64,000 nt of DNA, taken from positions 8,470,001-8,534,000 of the forward strand of contig NW_025062478.1 of assembly GCF_000002995.4 (NCBI RefSeq). The letters are read 5' to 3'. The stretch is from Brugia malayi. Lineage: Eukaryota; Nematoda; Chromadorea; Rhabditida; Onchocercidae. A program made the position numbers and the translations under genes. Under the pieces are notes generated by a model. That model saw only the letters and a list, made by a program, of their open reading frames with translations, did not search any database and was not told the DNA's origin. Below, piece by piece: positions 13,255 through 27,576 of this stretch. Each line of letters opens with the position of its first letter. Position 1 is the first letter of the stretch.

Positions 13255-15480
13255 CTAATAAAATCATGATGAAGAGCTATTAAAATAAATTAGCATTAGG
13301 GGTAAAATTTGTCTTAATATTTTAGCAACATACTAAGTTCAATGAGAAAACGGAAACATAAAGTCCCACTTTGAAATTTTGTGTGAAATTATAGAGACCT
13401 GAAACAATTCTAAGAGACTGAATCTGAATCAAAACTGCTCATTTCCCATCGCTATGGTAACAAAGTTAATTCAATGCTATTCCTTCGTTGAATGCTAACG
13501 GCACTCACAGGAATTTGAAATTCTTTAAGAAAAAGTAACTTATAGTAACCCTTTCACACCAATTCATTTCTTGCTACTCATTACTGCTCTTCGTTTCTTT
13601 CCTGGCTCTATCTTCAGAAGTATCAACTTACTTATGTCAGATTTTATAAAAATCATACCCTTCATTTCTCTGCCTTCACATGGATTTCTTTCCAACTGAA
13701 GGTGCTTCCTTATATGTCGGCTGATCATATTTTGCATAAGTGCAAAACGAAATTAAATAGGTACATGTCACCGAAAAATGAGAGATATCATCAGAAGGCA
13801 TATTTTAAGATTTAAAATTGCGTATCCATTCATTTTATATAACCACGATTAAATTTTTCGGTTGACCGCTAAAATGGCAGCCAAGGTTCCCTATTAATTA
13901 AATGATGATTAGAAATGATTAGAGTCCTAAATTTCCTCACAAAGACCCCTCATTTATTTAATTAATTCCAATCCTGCATAAAATATCACAAATAAATCCG
14001 CAGTACTATTAGCAGTGATGAATAGAATATAATTTATACCTAACAAAATTCGCGCTAATTGACTAAAAGTAGAGAAGACAGATTCAGGTAGCTGAAACTG
14101 CAAGTACAACACCTGTCGAGCAGTCATCGCCGACACCAACACACACTTCCACAATAGGAGAAAAGAAAAGCGAATCGGTATACTTCCAAATATGTTGATA
14201 ATACCTCTTGCTTGTGTGAGCTTTAAAATCAATTATTAAAGGCTCTCAAACGTGCGATTTCATACTATCATGAAAAGACAGGTAATATTAAAGAGATTAG
14301 GAATTTGAATATTTTAAACATATTTCGAAACAAATAACCATACTTTTCACAAACATGAGTTACTAGACAAAGCGATCGCATACAAAATCATCGGGTTCCA
14401 AACGGCGTAAGAAAAAAAGGGAAACATTGCCTGAGGGATTCGACCAATGGCCGGAAACTGATCAGAAATATTATCAGGTACTTAAATACCTGTTACGAAG
14501 GAATTGAGAAGTCTTTACTGATAAAAAAGTACGTCATAAAACCAACCCAAAAGATTTGTCCATCGAGTATTAATGGTTGAAGGATATTTCGGCCCTTTTA
14601 CGCGACTCGAAGGCAACCAGAAAACAATGCAGCTTCACGAGACACAAAATAGGAGTTTGGAAATCTTTGAAAGTAAAAATATTTTTCTATTTATCGTCAT
14701 TACTTAACTTAGATGTGTTGTAGTTTTCGTTTGAGCGCACTAAAATCACGCTAACGCATTTGCACAGCACTCTTACAATTTCTACAATTTTGGCATCTTT
14801 AAGGCCTTATAATTCCAGAAATAAATTCCGGAACCTGGAATCGTGTTAATAATTTTAAGCTGATCCAAAATAAATAATTTCAGCTTCGCTGGGCTTATCA
14901 TCCAACGCATAATACTGAAATGAGTGCTTATAAGAAAGCACTAAAGGAAGTGACACCACTGGAAAAAACTGAAAACCTTGATATCGACTTCTAATTTTCA
15001 AACAAGAATTAATCACACATAGTGTTTCACATTGAATAAAGCCTAATAATGCGAAATCTCGAAATATTCCAACAATTCTGCTTAAATTATTCATATTTGA
15101 CAGTCTTAATCAAGTGACTTATGTTTTTTCTGAACTGTTTATTTTCTGAAAATGGAACGAGATACACAAAAGCATATTCAATATCAAAAGCGTCACAATT
15201 ATCATGGACAAGTTTAAAAAATTTAACAAAATTCGAACTAACTGGCTGGAGTATCTCAGTGATTATTCGGATGCTGTAAAACATCATGCACCGGAAAGTG
15301 ACATTTTTGAAAGGCAGAACAAGATAAATTCTAGTAATATTCAATTTCTCACATTAGAAATATATAAATTGTTTAAGAAAAGTACGCCGCTTTCAAAGCA
15401 AAATATTGAGAAGCAATGAAGAAGTAAAAATTTTTTTTCACATTCAAAAATTAGATTTCCATAAAAGATAAAAGATACCA
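13255..15480. other. Intergenic between TAPT1 and the coiled-coil gene
   Basis: 2.2 kb. Two minus-strand open frames (14232-13954, hydrophobic; 15344-15087) have some protein-like character but lack convincing flanking exons. Nothing here can be called a gene with confidence. Confidence 0.4.
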
Positions 15481-18400
15481 TCAAAGTACCTCCATAGGTT
15501 CTGTTGCATTACCGAGCATTGTATATGCTTGAACATCAGAAAGACTCTCACATTCTGTGGTTCTAGTACGTTTTCTTGGAGTATTCTTTGACTGGTCTGC
15601 GATTTCTGACGCATCTTCCTTCTCGTCCTTTTCAGTATTAGTGGTATGAGATGGTAGTGAATTGTCCCTTCGAGATCTATAAAAGAGATCTATTGGTTGG
15701 ACAAGATAATTAAGATGAGGCTTTAGTTTTGATAAAAGAAACTTTACAAATCAATCGATTGCCCGTTAACTACAGTACTCTCTCCAGCATTCAAGCTTCC
15801 AGTTTTTTTATGAAACAAAGTCGAACAGCTTGAAGTTCGAGAATTCAAGAAATTACGCCAACTTTACAGTTCATCGTCACTTCCGAAACATCATGAGAAT
15901 TGGGAAGAGAGAAAAGATGGTGATGGAACAAGATTAATGTGACACAAAGATTAAAGTAGAATATCCCTTAATTATTTGAACATTGCTCCCGTTTCTGAAA
16001 TGGAAAATCTCATTTACCGCTTCAAACTGAAAGTTTTTATTGCTTCTATTTTTTCCGTCAGGAAAATACTGTTCTTGATGAGTTTCATAAATTAAATTGG
16101 GAAAAGTTGACGAAATAAAACTGAAGGTGAAAGACGCTAAAAATATTCAATTTTGTTTGATGAAAGAAATTTCACAAGTCAAATAGTTTTAAGGTGGAAA
16201 AAGAACTTAAGAAAGACGTAAATCATCAAATTCTTCACTGTTATCTTCTAGTGTTAAATTAAAAAAAATTATCTGAAATAACTAAAGAAAGTCTCTAAAC
16301 GTACGGAAAATAATATTATTAACATGAAAAAGTAATATTATCTCAAAAGAAGAAAAAGAAAAAGTGATCATGATATTTTTCTACCAGGATTGAAAAAAGT
16401 GAGATCCTTACAGCAAAAAAGATGAAAGGAGGCAGGAAAAAGAACATATAATATTTTGACCGGTTCCGTTCGTATCAATAAGACTAATATTGCGAGGGAG
16501 AGATGCAATCCTAATGACTGTGTATCCATATAATGAAGTCGAGAACGGAATTTGCTACCTCATTATGTGGGGACAGAGCCTAAGATAAGAAAGTATATGA
16601 GTTATCAAGTTCTTTTATCCTTTAGTGTTAAATAAAACTAATCACTTGAAAATAGCCAACGACTTTGTTCTTCGTGGCTCTTGAACAGGCGTAGTTTCCA
16701 GACTGCGGTTTAATTCATCCCAATGGGACATTAAATCTGACACAGTGAAACCTTTATTTGATACTGTCTGATGAAGAACATCTGAAAAAGTATAATTATA
16801 AGTGCAATTCATTTGCAATACAATTAGAAAAAGAAAATCAAAGAAATTCGTAATAAAAGAATCAAAAATTTTTGGTTTTGATTTTAAAAACTGTCACCAA
16901 TTTCCAGATTTCTGTTAAAAATAGATGAAACCATCTTCTGAAGGCCTAAATAGGAAAAGTAAGAAGTGAATTGTCCTATCATCTGTGAATTGCCAAAATT
17001 CAAAATAACTCACCACTAAAATCAACCAAACTTATCCGTGGTGAGTTCGGAGCACTCTTGCTTTTCCTCATCAGTACCCTTTTTCGAAAAATTTCACATT
17101 CTGCTTTTTCTTGAAGTTCACGGTAACGCTTCACATGTCTGCATGCTTTTCCAAGCACAACGATACCATTTACTATTTTCAGTGACAATAACAAAATCCA
17201 TGTGAAACCTGAAATTGCTCCAAACATCATTTAAGTGTGTATACGAGTCCACATATGTAGTTGAATCCACACATGTGGTTGAAGAATGTCAAGGAGATTA
17301 ACATTGAAAGGTTAATTTTTAAAAACAAATTAACAACAAGAAGTTTGTAGTTAGCCTAGTGAGCGACTAAATAGGTTTAGGGTATTTTTTTTTGTCAAGA
17401 TATCAAGAGTTAAGAGACAACCTATTTATTTAAAAAGAGGTTCCAACATGGAATCAAGATATAAAATTACTTTCAACAAATTCAAATGTATCCAAAAATA
17501 TTAATGAAATTAAAATAAGACAGATCTATACTAAAGCTTGCAATCACAAGTAACTTACAAAACACAAGCTGCACGGATGTAATAGTGAAATCAAATGTTT
17601 GAGTAATAACGCGTATCAGCATAATTGTTAATGGAATAGGTATAAAACCCATTCGTCTTGATACTTGGTCTGAATAATCTGAAAAGGCTTTCTCGTCGCG
17701 GCTCCGAACAACATCAAAAGCAATTGTTATCGTAAAGTCTGAAAAGAACATTCATCAACGTTTTTTCTTTTTCACGAACTTCAAAAATACAATCCTGAAT
17801 TCACGAAGTCCAGCTTTTTTTCCTTTGTATTTTAACTACTATTTAATAGTTTAAGCAAAAATGGGTGAACAACGACCTAACTCCTCAAATAATTGAAGTA
17901 TGGAACGAAGAATTTAGTTAACCTGAAAAATAATAATCATACCTTGATATACCTCCGCTGGTATTTCATTAAACTTAGTGATGAAGGCGTGTTTTAACCA
18001 GTCAACAATTATTTCAGCAATCGTCACCAAAGCCTAAAAAAGCTGAAGTATACAACTTCCATATGATGCAATATAAAAATAACATTTCAAAGCCAGAATA
18101 CAAAATTCATGGTTTTTAATGTGATATAAAATAAAAAGCGAACAAACAAGATCTGGCAACATTTCCATGAAATGCTCGAATTTCCAATTCACGGCCATCA
18201 TATTTCGTACAACCACAACTGCTAATAAAGTAAAGATATGAAAGCGCTCACGAACATCACTGGAAATTTTGTTTTTTTAAAATCTTAAACTATGAAAAAC
18301 ATCTCCCTCACCAAACACTTTCACATTTCCATTAATAAAAAAACTAATATTTTTAACTTTATCGAAACATATCAAGTGTAAAATATGGAAATCAAAAAAT

Positions 18401-20253
18401 CTGAGAGTAAGATGCAGAAGTTCTATAATACCTGCAAGACATCTGGAAAAGATTTGCCTTAGCGAACTTTTTAAAGACTGAACCTTTCAGTTCAACAAAA
18501 TTATTGGACATCATTATAGCAAGCAGTGCCTGCGTATGTGAATTAAAAGCAACATTCAAAGTTGTGGCCTGAAATTTTGCTAAAGTCATATTTTGTATGA
18601 ATGGCATTATGAAGGGGCCTATAGCTTACAGTTAAAGCAACTTAAAATAATACCATAGAAATTTTTTTTTCTACTAATCTAACAAATATTTTTCATACTA
18701 AATGTACCTGTAATAAGACGAGTATTGTATGTAACCAAGTATAAATGATTGCAATAAATAGGTGCACAAACATTCGCACATAACTTGATGACGAATGTGT
18801 ACTTGACCAAAATAAGGCGTCAAAAATATCCTACAATTTATAACTTTAAATCAAGTTAAAAGTGTTCAGCACTCTCAATGAAATGCCAAGTGAACGAAAA
18901 GGGAAAGAAAGCACATACCTGACCGAAACTACTAAATAACTTGTCGGCTACTTCAAGCATATTGTAAAAAATATAAAGTTTAATTACACCTTGTCCCCGA
19001 ACCTGAAATTAAGTTTTGGAAGAGAACCAGCTAACGATACTTTCTACAATGATTTATCAGTTATTAAATTCAAAAATAAAATGAGAACAAAGACAGTGTA
19101 GCAATGTAAAAGAAAAAATCAATGAAATGCAGTTAACAGGAAGATAACAAACTATTGTTTTTTTTAATGTAATCAGATTTAATAAATTAAAAAGGAATGA
19201 AAAAAGTACAGAATGTACGATCTCGATAAAATCTGAAATACAGCTTCCAAACAATTAAAATTTTGTTGAGGAATTTACAAAAGGAAAATATAAGAAAACC
19301 TGGTGATACATTACTGATGTGTCAATCAAAGTCATGAGACATGAACAAACTGTCACAATGAAAGCTTTCAAAAAATCACAAGTATTAGATGCGGTCCATT
19401 TCCTTGACCATAATAACAAACCGACGACAGATGTCTGCAATTGAAAATGATTAATTTTGAATTAACCATCTATTTCATACTTCAGACATCCTGGACATAA
19501 TAACAAACTCAGCTTCAATTCCAATCTCTTTTTTTCCAACACAGTGAAGTATTAACCCCCATCTATAAATCTTGCAAGCAATATGTAACACTTTCCGATT
19601 TTATCCAATTATCTAAACATATTTACTGCTAAATCGATCACGATAAGATGTAAAAATAATACTGCGTTTTAGAAATCGTCCGAAAAAAGTCTTACCAATA
19701 ACCGAATTGGTAGAAATGTAGATAAATGACAAAAAGCCTCCAAACATTGCAATGTACCATAAAATAAAAATTTCTCTAATTCAATTGGTATCCTCAAAAA
19801 TGCACTTATTTTCTTCTGTTTTTCCGTATATCGTAATTCATCGTTATCAAGCGAATATCCCCTTCAAAAGATCTGCATGAAAATTTGACTAAGTTAATTT
19901 ATAACAGTGCGGTAATCTGGATATCAGGAAAAACTAAGCTCTTAACATGATTAAATTCAGGAATTATTTCTTTTCTACTTCTATTTTGAAATAAACTTCA
20001 GATGAAAGATTAAAATTAACCTCGTAAGTTCACCCTTTATATAGTCCCAAAAACTTGGCACGTACAACCATTCCCTATCACCATGTTCTTCGCAAGGAGA
20101 TGCTGATATATCCTGACTTCCTCCTTGCGTCTCTTCCTTGAATCGATCAACAACATCTGACTCCTCTAATTCACTACACTCATCATCAATACCAATATTT
20201 GCCTTCACTTTCCGAAAGCGAACTCCTTCATTGGTATGAAAGTTCATTTCCAT
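15481..20253 (-). CDS. TAPT1: TAPT1 family multi-pass membrane protein, 12 exons
   Basis: TAPT1 (Emp65-related) proteins are ER/cilium-base membrane proteins needed for secretory folding and ciliogenesis in vertebrates. Exons: 20253-20021, 19861-19696, 19434-19300, 19002-18919, 18830-18708, 18568-18432, 18259-18148, 18033-17943, 17738-17559, 17208-17014, 16781-16646, 15676-15481; 595 aa, close to the human length, all phases agree. Signature blocks: IPIELEKFLFYGTLQCLEAF, GQGVIKLYIFYNMLEVADKL, DALFWSS, QATTLNVAFNSHTQALL, MMSNNFVELKGSVFKKF, RERFHIFTLLAVVVVRNM, DWLKHAFITKFNEIPAEVY, YSDQVSRRMGFIPIPL, LKIVNGIVVLGKACRHVK. The end (LSDVQAYTMLGNATE) parallels the human C terminus. The N-terminal 75 residues are acidic and soluble. 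An acceptor abuts the ATG, which suggests trans-splicing. Reading through the exon-11 donor would give an early TGA. Confidence 0.93.
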
Positions 20254-23200
20254 ATCTGTATGAATAACAAAAATTGCAATATTAATAAACCAATCATTCA
20301 TCAATACTTAAACTATTTAATTCCGTTATAATTTTCAGAGTAATAATATAAACCGAGAATTAAGTCTCTAATGTCATTTATCTGACAGTTATTCTCAAGA
20401 GAAAGTCTCGTTGAGTTTTCATGCCTTAGTTTAGCAAAAAAGCAATAAATAAATAAATGAGTCATAAAAAAGCGGAATGATATAGGAGCTAAAAATAAAA
20501 TTTCAATTCGTAAAAATAGCAATCATAATGCCAACACCAATATCCTTTGGTATTTAACTTAATGCTTCTACTATGCAATCTGTATTGATAACAAATATAC
20601 TAAAGAATTACTGAAACGTTTGATTTAAAAAAACTAACATAAATCACAACGAATCCAATAATGACAGCTATCATTAGAGAAAGTTAGGAGTAGATTAAAA
20701 ATAAAACAAAGGAATAATTCTGAGTCATCATAACTGTCAATTCATCGCTAACATTTTATCATCGATCCATTCTCAACCTGAAAATTCTCCCTCCCAAAAT
20801 TATCTACAAACCATCATTTCATACTCACAGTCAACAGTGTGCATTTCGTTTTTATGTAGGCAACTCGACCACAAACCTATGGTCACAAGGCGACCACCTG
20901 GACTTTCTCTTCATGTCATCTGAAACTCTCCGGTATGTCATCGTATTTCTTGACATTACGTGAGAATGATTTGCAAGGGATTTGTTGAATTACAAATGTT
21001 CCAAGACAGTAAAATGTTGCAAATTGAAGGCTTTTATTCAAGCGTATCTTTCTGCTTTTATCATTTTCCATTCTTGTCAGCGTGCTGTAAAAGATTTCAT
21101 TTTTGCTATCGAATGTTCATATGTTAGTAATTTCTCCATTCTGAATTGTTCAAGCTAAAAGGGAAGTATTTCAGTAGTAGCCAGGTAAATTGGGCTATTC
21201 TGTCTCTGCATAATTTCAGATAAGAAACTAATTAAACATCTAACAAGTTTTTTGAAAAAAAAAAAAGAAACAACATAAATATTTCTTAAAATAATAGTAG
21301 ATCGTCTGCTTAGAGATAAATCAAACTGGACAAGTGTCCATCGAATCTGAGAAAGGAGCAAAAGGAGCCGAGAAAACTCACACAGAAAACAGAAGAATGA
21401 AGTTAATTGATACAAAGGAATTTTGAGATTTCTTACTTCAAACTCTAAACTTTATTGACCAATACTTAATTGTACCAAAAAAAAAAAAAAAAAAAAAAAA
21501 AAAGCAGCAGTAAATATGCTTAACAGTTAGTGAAGAAGGCAGACATAATTTGGCTGAAATGTTTTCAATCAATGATTTGTTATTTTAATTATACCTTCAA
21601 GTGGTGAAATTAATCCAGTCCGGTTTTCTATGTAATAAACCTCTCGGAAATCATTCTTACTAATCGTGATAAAACTGCAATTTTATCAATTCATTTTCCT
21701 TTTAAATTTTAATTCTTTATTTCAGAACAATGTTTTCAGTCAGTTGCGATTTTCTCATCCTATTTCGATGCATTCAGAACTTTCAAAGTTTTTTGATATT
21801 ATTATTTTTGGTGTATAATGTTTTGTAAATGGATCAGATAAAAGATAAATTCCACGGCTATATTATGCAAGCTTTTTATGTTCGTAATCTTATCATTACG
21901 AGAAGAGATTATTATTATGAGAGTTATGCGATTGTTATAATAGCTCGAATATCTTGTCGGAAGTAGGGATTAAAGCTCACGACTGAAGTGTTGATAAGAT
22001 CAAAGTATTGGGTCTAAGATAATTTTATGTCCGAGGACATGTAATAATACAATCACTTGTGTATAAACAGCTAACGTCAAGAATAGAGGATTATCCTTTT
22101 TCACAAGCAAAAATTAAAATAGTTCTAAAAATAAGAGGCATTTCAAAGATCTTTCAGTTTTTAGCGGTAATACAAGTGGAAAGTGAGGAGAGCAAGAGAA
22201 ATTCATTCATCAAAAAAACGTTGTCTTTCCTTACTGATAATGAATCAATGTTTGGTTTTCATAGTTATATCAAAAGTTTTCTGTTGTATTGCATCTGGGC
22301 ACTTATTGATTGCCTTGAACATTCAGAATTTCCAATCATCCAGTTAAATTTCAAAAATATGTCAATTAAAAATTTCTCTTCATTATTTTCCATTACCTAA
22401 ATCTTACGAACATAAATCATCGATTTGCTAACCATTCATTTGAAAATCCAGCAAAAATTTTTTGAAGATTAAGGAGTATCATAAAATGATCATATTAAAC
22501 TCTCTCTGCTTCCTTGGTGTGATACGCACCTGGATAATCAAAAGGAAAACATATATCTTTTGCAAGCTACAGGTGAAATATTAGGGTGAGCAAAATGTTA
22601 GCTGTTTATATTGCTGATAAGAATGATATAGGTTCAACACTATTTCATCAAAGAAATCATATTTCAACTTATTCTGATTTGTTGACAAACCGTATTGTCA
22701 TCAGTCTATGCTAGTCAAACTAAACATTAACTGAAATTATATTCATTTACTTGCTCATTTTATGCATCTCCTTTCTACAGCAATTAAGCTTTAGATACAG
22801 CGTTATTGCCTTAAACAATTCATTTTTAAACCAATTTGGCTTCTCTTATGCAAATGTATTTAGCAAATTTCACTTAGTATTTAGTCAACTTGAATTTAAC
22901 TCAGTTTTGTTCAATTTAACAGGATTTAATTCGATATTTCTATTGCAGATTGACGAAATTGCAAAGGAACTTGTTCAGTTCCATTAAGATCTACAAAAGC
23001 TTTCCGGTAGTCATTATCAATCATTTTTGACAGTGACTTGGTTGGACTCATCGTAAATGAATTAAAATACTGGTTAATAATCAAATAGATAACACTAGAC
23101 TCGATTTTAGTATTGGAATTAACTGCTGAAAAAAATTAATGCAAGCTGATTACAATCAGATTAGCGACACACGTAATAGCTATTTCAGAGAGGTGGAAAG

Positions 23201-24472
23201 GAATTAAATTAGAAAGTGTGTGCAAATTTTGGATGGGATTGTCCATGTGAAAAATTGCCCATATTGAATTCTTGATGCCAGGTTGAAATAATTTCGGAAT
23301 GGAACTTAATTGCACACCTTAACACTTCAGAAAACTGCAATTAATCTATCCTAAATTTATTTTCACATTTTTTTTCTCAAATATTCATATGGTCATTATG
23401 TTCCAGCATGTTGCCTAGCAATCCAATGCTTATTTCAATTGATAGAAGGTCAATTTAGTGTCCGAAGTATTCAGATATGAAAAAAAAAAAAAGGTTTACA
23501 AGTATTTTTTTTCGATACGAGAAAGAGTGAGTTGCTGTAATCAAAAAGGTGCAGTAAATCTAACATAATTTATTTTGTATTTGAGTAGTTCTCATGTTGA
23601 ACTAGAAGCGACGAATAGACAGCTTTTACTTCCGGCTTGTAAGATGTGTAAACTGATTTAGGAAAGAAAAGAGTTCTTAATTTTCTTTGAAGACTTTAAA
23701 ACAATATAAAGGTAGAAGTGGAAAATGAAGAAAGAAAAACTATTTCTATTTTTTTTTAGCTTTTAAGCATCATTAATTTTATTTTGTTTTGAAGCTTAAA
23801 AAATTAAGGTGTTATGCTTTCAGTTTTAAATTTTCATCTAAATTTATCAAGTGTTTAAATTTAGATGAAATTTTTTTTTTCTTTTAATAAGCGCTACTTC
23901 CCATCATATATCAATAGATATGTTTAACAGTATCGTATGATAAACAAAGGAATAGAAGTTGTTTCATTATTTTTGTCATCACAGAAATGAGAGATTAAGG
24001 TCATTCTAAGGTGATTAGGGTACGCTGTTAAAGTTTCGGTCACTTGTTACGGGTTTAACATAAGTTATCTGTAACAGTATATTCATTATAAATGAGGGAG
24101 AAGAGAAATGTTTATATTCTGAGCATACTCTTGAGAGAAATGTCTCAAATCAGGGAAGGTCATTCCTCTAATCAACCGAAATGCTGATCTTCAATGTCCT
24201 TCATCAACTCTTTTCTTCTTTCAAGTTCCTTTATTTCTTTCCTTCTTCCACTTTTTATTATCCTTCCTGACCTTCCCGTCTTCCCGTCATTCTATATGGA
24301 AATCTCCCCCGCACGCGCATAACCCGTGTCACACTCCTCAAGGAACCGGTTCTTCCTTCTGTTCACATGATCATCAACAATATTGTTCCTTTTTGGGAAA
24401 TGATACAGCTATAGGCCATTTACACATGTGCGTCTTCAATCGTTCTCTGATCATGCATAATGCTGCGGTGTC
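20254..24472. other. Gene-poor 4.2-kb interval
   Basis: Between the divergent TAPT1 and BRICHOS genes. Contains a long poly-A run near 21476-21503 and several short poly-A/T tracts. The longest open frame (22059-22400, +) is hydrophobic/basic without family features or splice context. Presumably upstream regulatory DNA of both genes. Confidence 0.4.
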
Positions 24473-27400
24473 ATGAAATTTGTTCAGAAATTTATGCAAA
24501 TCGGACGATCAAAGACTCATTTTCAACAACTTAATGCTGAACTTCGATCAGCCGGTAATTCATCCTCTTTCTTCACAGGTAATTTCAGATTTTTTCAAGA
24601 TAAAACCGTTCTCATTCCAAATTATTTAGACGTTTATTATCGATTTTTGCTACTGCATAAGCAGCAATGGTATTTAACGAATAATATGACAATGTCACAA
24701 CGGAATGTAGGTTGACATGGTGGAGGAGAAAGAGACGAGGAACTTCTTTTGGACATACGGTTTTATCAGGATGACATTCAAGCATTGTTAGCTTATTGAT
24801 AATTAGTGGAATCTGAAATTTGTAGACTGAAGTACTCATGGCTTTTAATTCATTTAATAGTTGGACATATGGTTTTGGCAAAGGAATATCATTTTTTTAA
24901 AAAATCGCTACTTCCTGTCTTTTTTTTGACCCATCTTTTTTTATATAAAGCTCTACGAAATAATCGAAAGCAATCACTCCAGATTATTTTTCTTTCTTTT
25001 TTAGTCTTTTCAACTATCATAATTCACCTTACAATTATAATCACTCTCATAGTTTTTTTAACATTTTGTAAACTGAAGCGTAAATTACAAAAAAAAAAAA
25101 ACTATCCTTGAACTTAAAAAAATTTTTTCTTAATCGTAAACTAATTTACTTCACTCAAAAATAATTAGGAAGTAAAAAAGGAATTATGAGCACTAAACAA
25201 TTTGAAAATCCTTTCTTAAATTTCTTTTTAAGGAGGTCCACCACCTTCTTATCGTTCTTCAACGAATGCTGATGACAGCGCTACACTCAGTAGTACAGAA
25301 TCATCCAGCGTCCCAGCAACGACATGTTCTATCAAACGACGTAATTCTTGGATAAATTTAATCGAAAATAATGAAAATTTGTACGGAAAAGATGTACCAC
25401 ATTCTATAGAATCATTGTGTGCATCAGCTGTAGCAACGACAGTTATACCAACACGTAACGCTAATAATGTGATGTCTCCCTACCGCACATGGATTGAAAA
25501 TACATACGGTAATAATTATCACTTCCTGGAAAAGTACAATTTAAATGGACGATATGCGAAGTATTTTACACCCTTCTACGTGTTAAATTCAACCGGCGAT
25601 CCGATTGCTATATCCAAATTGAAGTTAACTGTAAGTCTCCAACTTTGTTTATCTTTGTTTATTCATTTGTTTCCTATAAGTAGTGAGCAGGTAAGCTACC
25701 TAGCTTATTTATGTATCTATATCACTTGTTACCTACCTGCTTATTTCATTTGTTCAGCTCTTTTTTGATAATCATTACTCTGTCTAGCACTTTGTTATTG
25801 TTAACATAAAAAAAAAATACTTTGCAAAGGTTTAGAACACACATACTGCAGCCCATGAAAGTGTCATCTGTAGAATTCATATTTGAGACATTGCGTTGTT
25901 TTATTTGTAATTAAGTCTTGTTGCAGAAGAAATACACAGAATATATTAAGCTGTCCTTTTGTTTTATTTACTTTTGCAAACCCACTTGATCTTTCTTGCA
26001 CTTCCAATCTGAATCGGAATGTTGACTTATTTCGCCACAACTCAATTAGTTTGCCGTGCCTACAGAATGTTCTCTTCGCATACAACGGACTAATTTACTT
26101 ATCGTATAGTTAATGTAGCGAAGAGGAATTTTGTTTGTTTAGTGCACTAGTGAGGATCAATGTTTGCAAATATTCGTATTTCATTTAAAGATAAGGAAAA
26201 AGAGGTAAGAAAGGTAGCTGAGAAAATTTTGGTAATAAAGAATTAAAGGTGATGATAATGATGATGATTCGTGTTGAGTTTTCTCAATCTTCGTATATTT
26301 TTTCTCATATTGCTTTTTGAATGTTAGACAATGACTGATTAACGGAAAAAGAAGGAAGACAAAAATAACGTAAAAATATGAAAATTACAGAAAAACATCA
26401 TCCAGAAAGTGAAGTGAAGGAAAACATCTGTCCACGCATGTGTTTACTTCGCAAATTAATGAACGATATAAGTAATGTGAAAAGTAAAGGGAACGAGCAC
26501 GAATAAAAATATTCGCAAAATGTTTAGACCAACCTACACTTTGTAATTTGTAAAGTTTATTTATTTTGTATTCATAAAGCATAAGTGACTTACGTTATGT
26601 AAGAATTTACATGTTTACGCCTAGATTATTTAGCTTAGTTATATTTTTTCATATTTTTATACGTTACTTGTAACATCCTTTCGCATGAATGATACGAAAC
26701 AGATGGAAGTATTCAATTCACGGTATTATCATCTGAGCTCATCTATTCTCGTTTCTAATATCAATTTTTTCTTACCTCTAATCACACTGAGTCCTTGTAA
26801 AAATTAAAATTCAAATTGTCTTTTTTTGTTTCTCCATTTTGCTACCTTCTAGTACAGAGAAATCGGTTAATATGGTTACTTACAATTAGAACAATATCCG
26901 AGAAATAATATATAGATTTTTTGCGATTCATTTTGGGAAGTACGTATCGAAAGGTACTGAATTATTCATTTGCACTTTCTCCTGCCTTTCCGATTTATGT
27001 TTCTCAAATCCCTGAAACCATTCATATCACAGGTATGGTGGAATACTTAGGAACCAAAGTGGATTCTCTTGCAAATGTATAATTTTAATGAGACTGACTG
27101 AACAGGTATGTTATAAAAAGTGGCCATTTGCCAATGTTATCCAAAATTAATTGATGGAAACAAAATCAAAAAAAAATAGTTTGTTAGAAATTGGTTGATG
27201 TTTTGGTTTTAAACAGTCTTTTTGTATTATACCAAACCTAATCAAAATACATTACTAAATATTGTTCACATCCCAAAAGAATACGGTATTCCATTGAATA
27301 TTTCATATGCATTAATTTCCTGCTAATTAAATTTTCAGAATTATGATTCACAATGTAAATTTAATGGTACAAGAGAAAGGTCACCAGCAGGTTTTTCAAA

Positions 27401-27543
27401 ACGCGACCGGATGATTGAATTGAAGCACTGGTTTCGAGAGCCGAAAAATAAATCTTACGTGTTTACATTATTGTTTTTGTTTATTGCGTGCTGCATTATA
27501 GCTGTCATCTCATTTCTCAGCATGGGACTTGCGGTAAGTTTTT

Positions 27544-27576
<33 letters not shown>

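Noticed and set aside
13954..14232. Minus-strand hydrophobic open frame with a GPCR-TM7-like NST patch
   Set aside because: Only 1.2 kb separates it from the TAPT1 end, no companion exons with membrane spans were found, and no FR/NPxxY-like end follows.
15481..15676. This exon as the first exon of the downstream coiled-coil gene
   Set aside because: Its frame ends in an immediate TGA after EPMEVL and it matches the TAPT1 C terminus; the in-phase donor GTACTT is weak.
16646..16781. TAPT1 ending at the TGA after KSLAIFK
   Set aside because: The donor AAGTGATT splices in phase 2 to 15676-15481, which restores the family-like C terminus.
22059..22400. Plus-strand 113-aa frame in the 4.2-kb gap
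   Set aside because: No recognisable motif and no splice or neighbour support.
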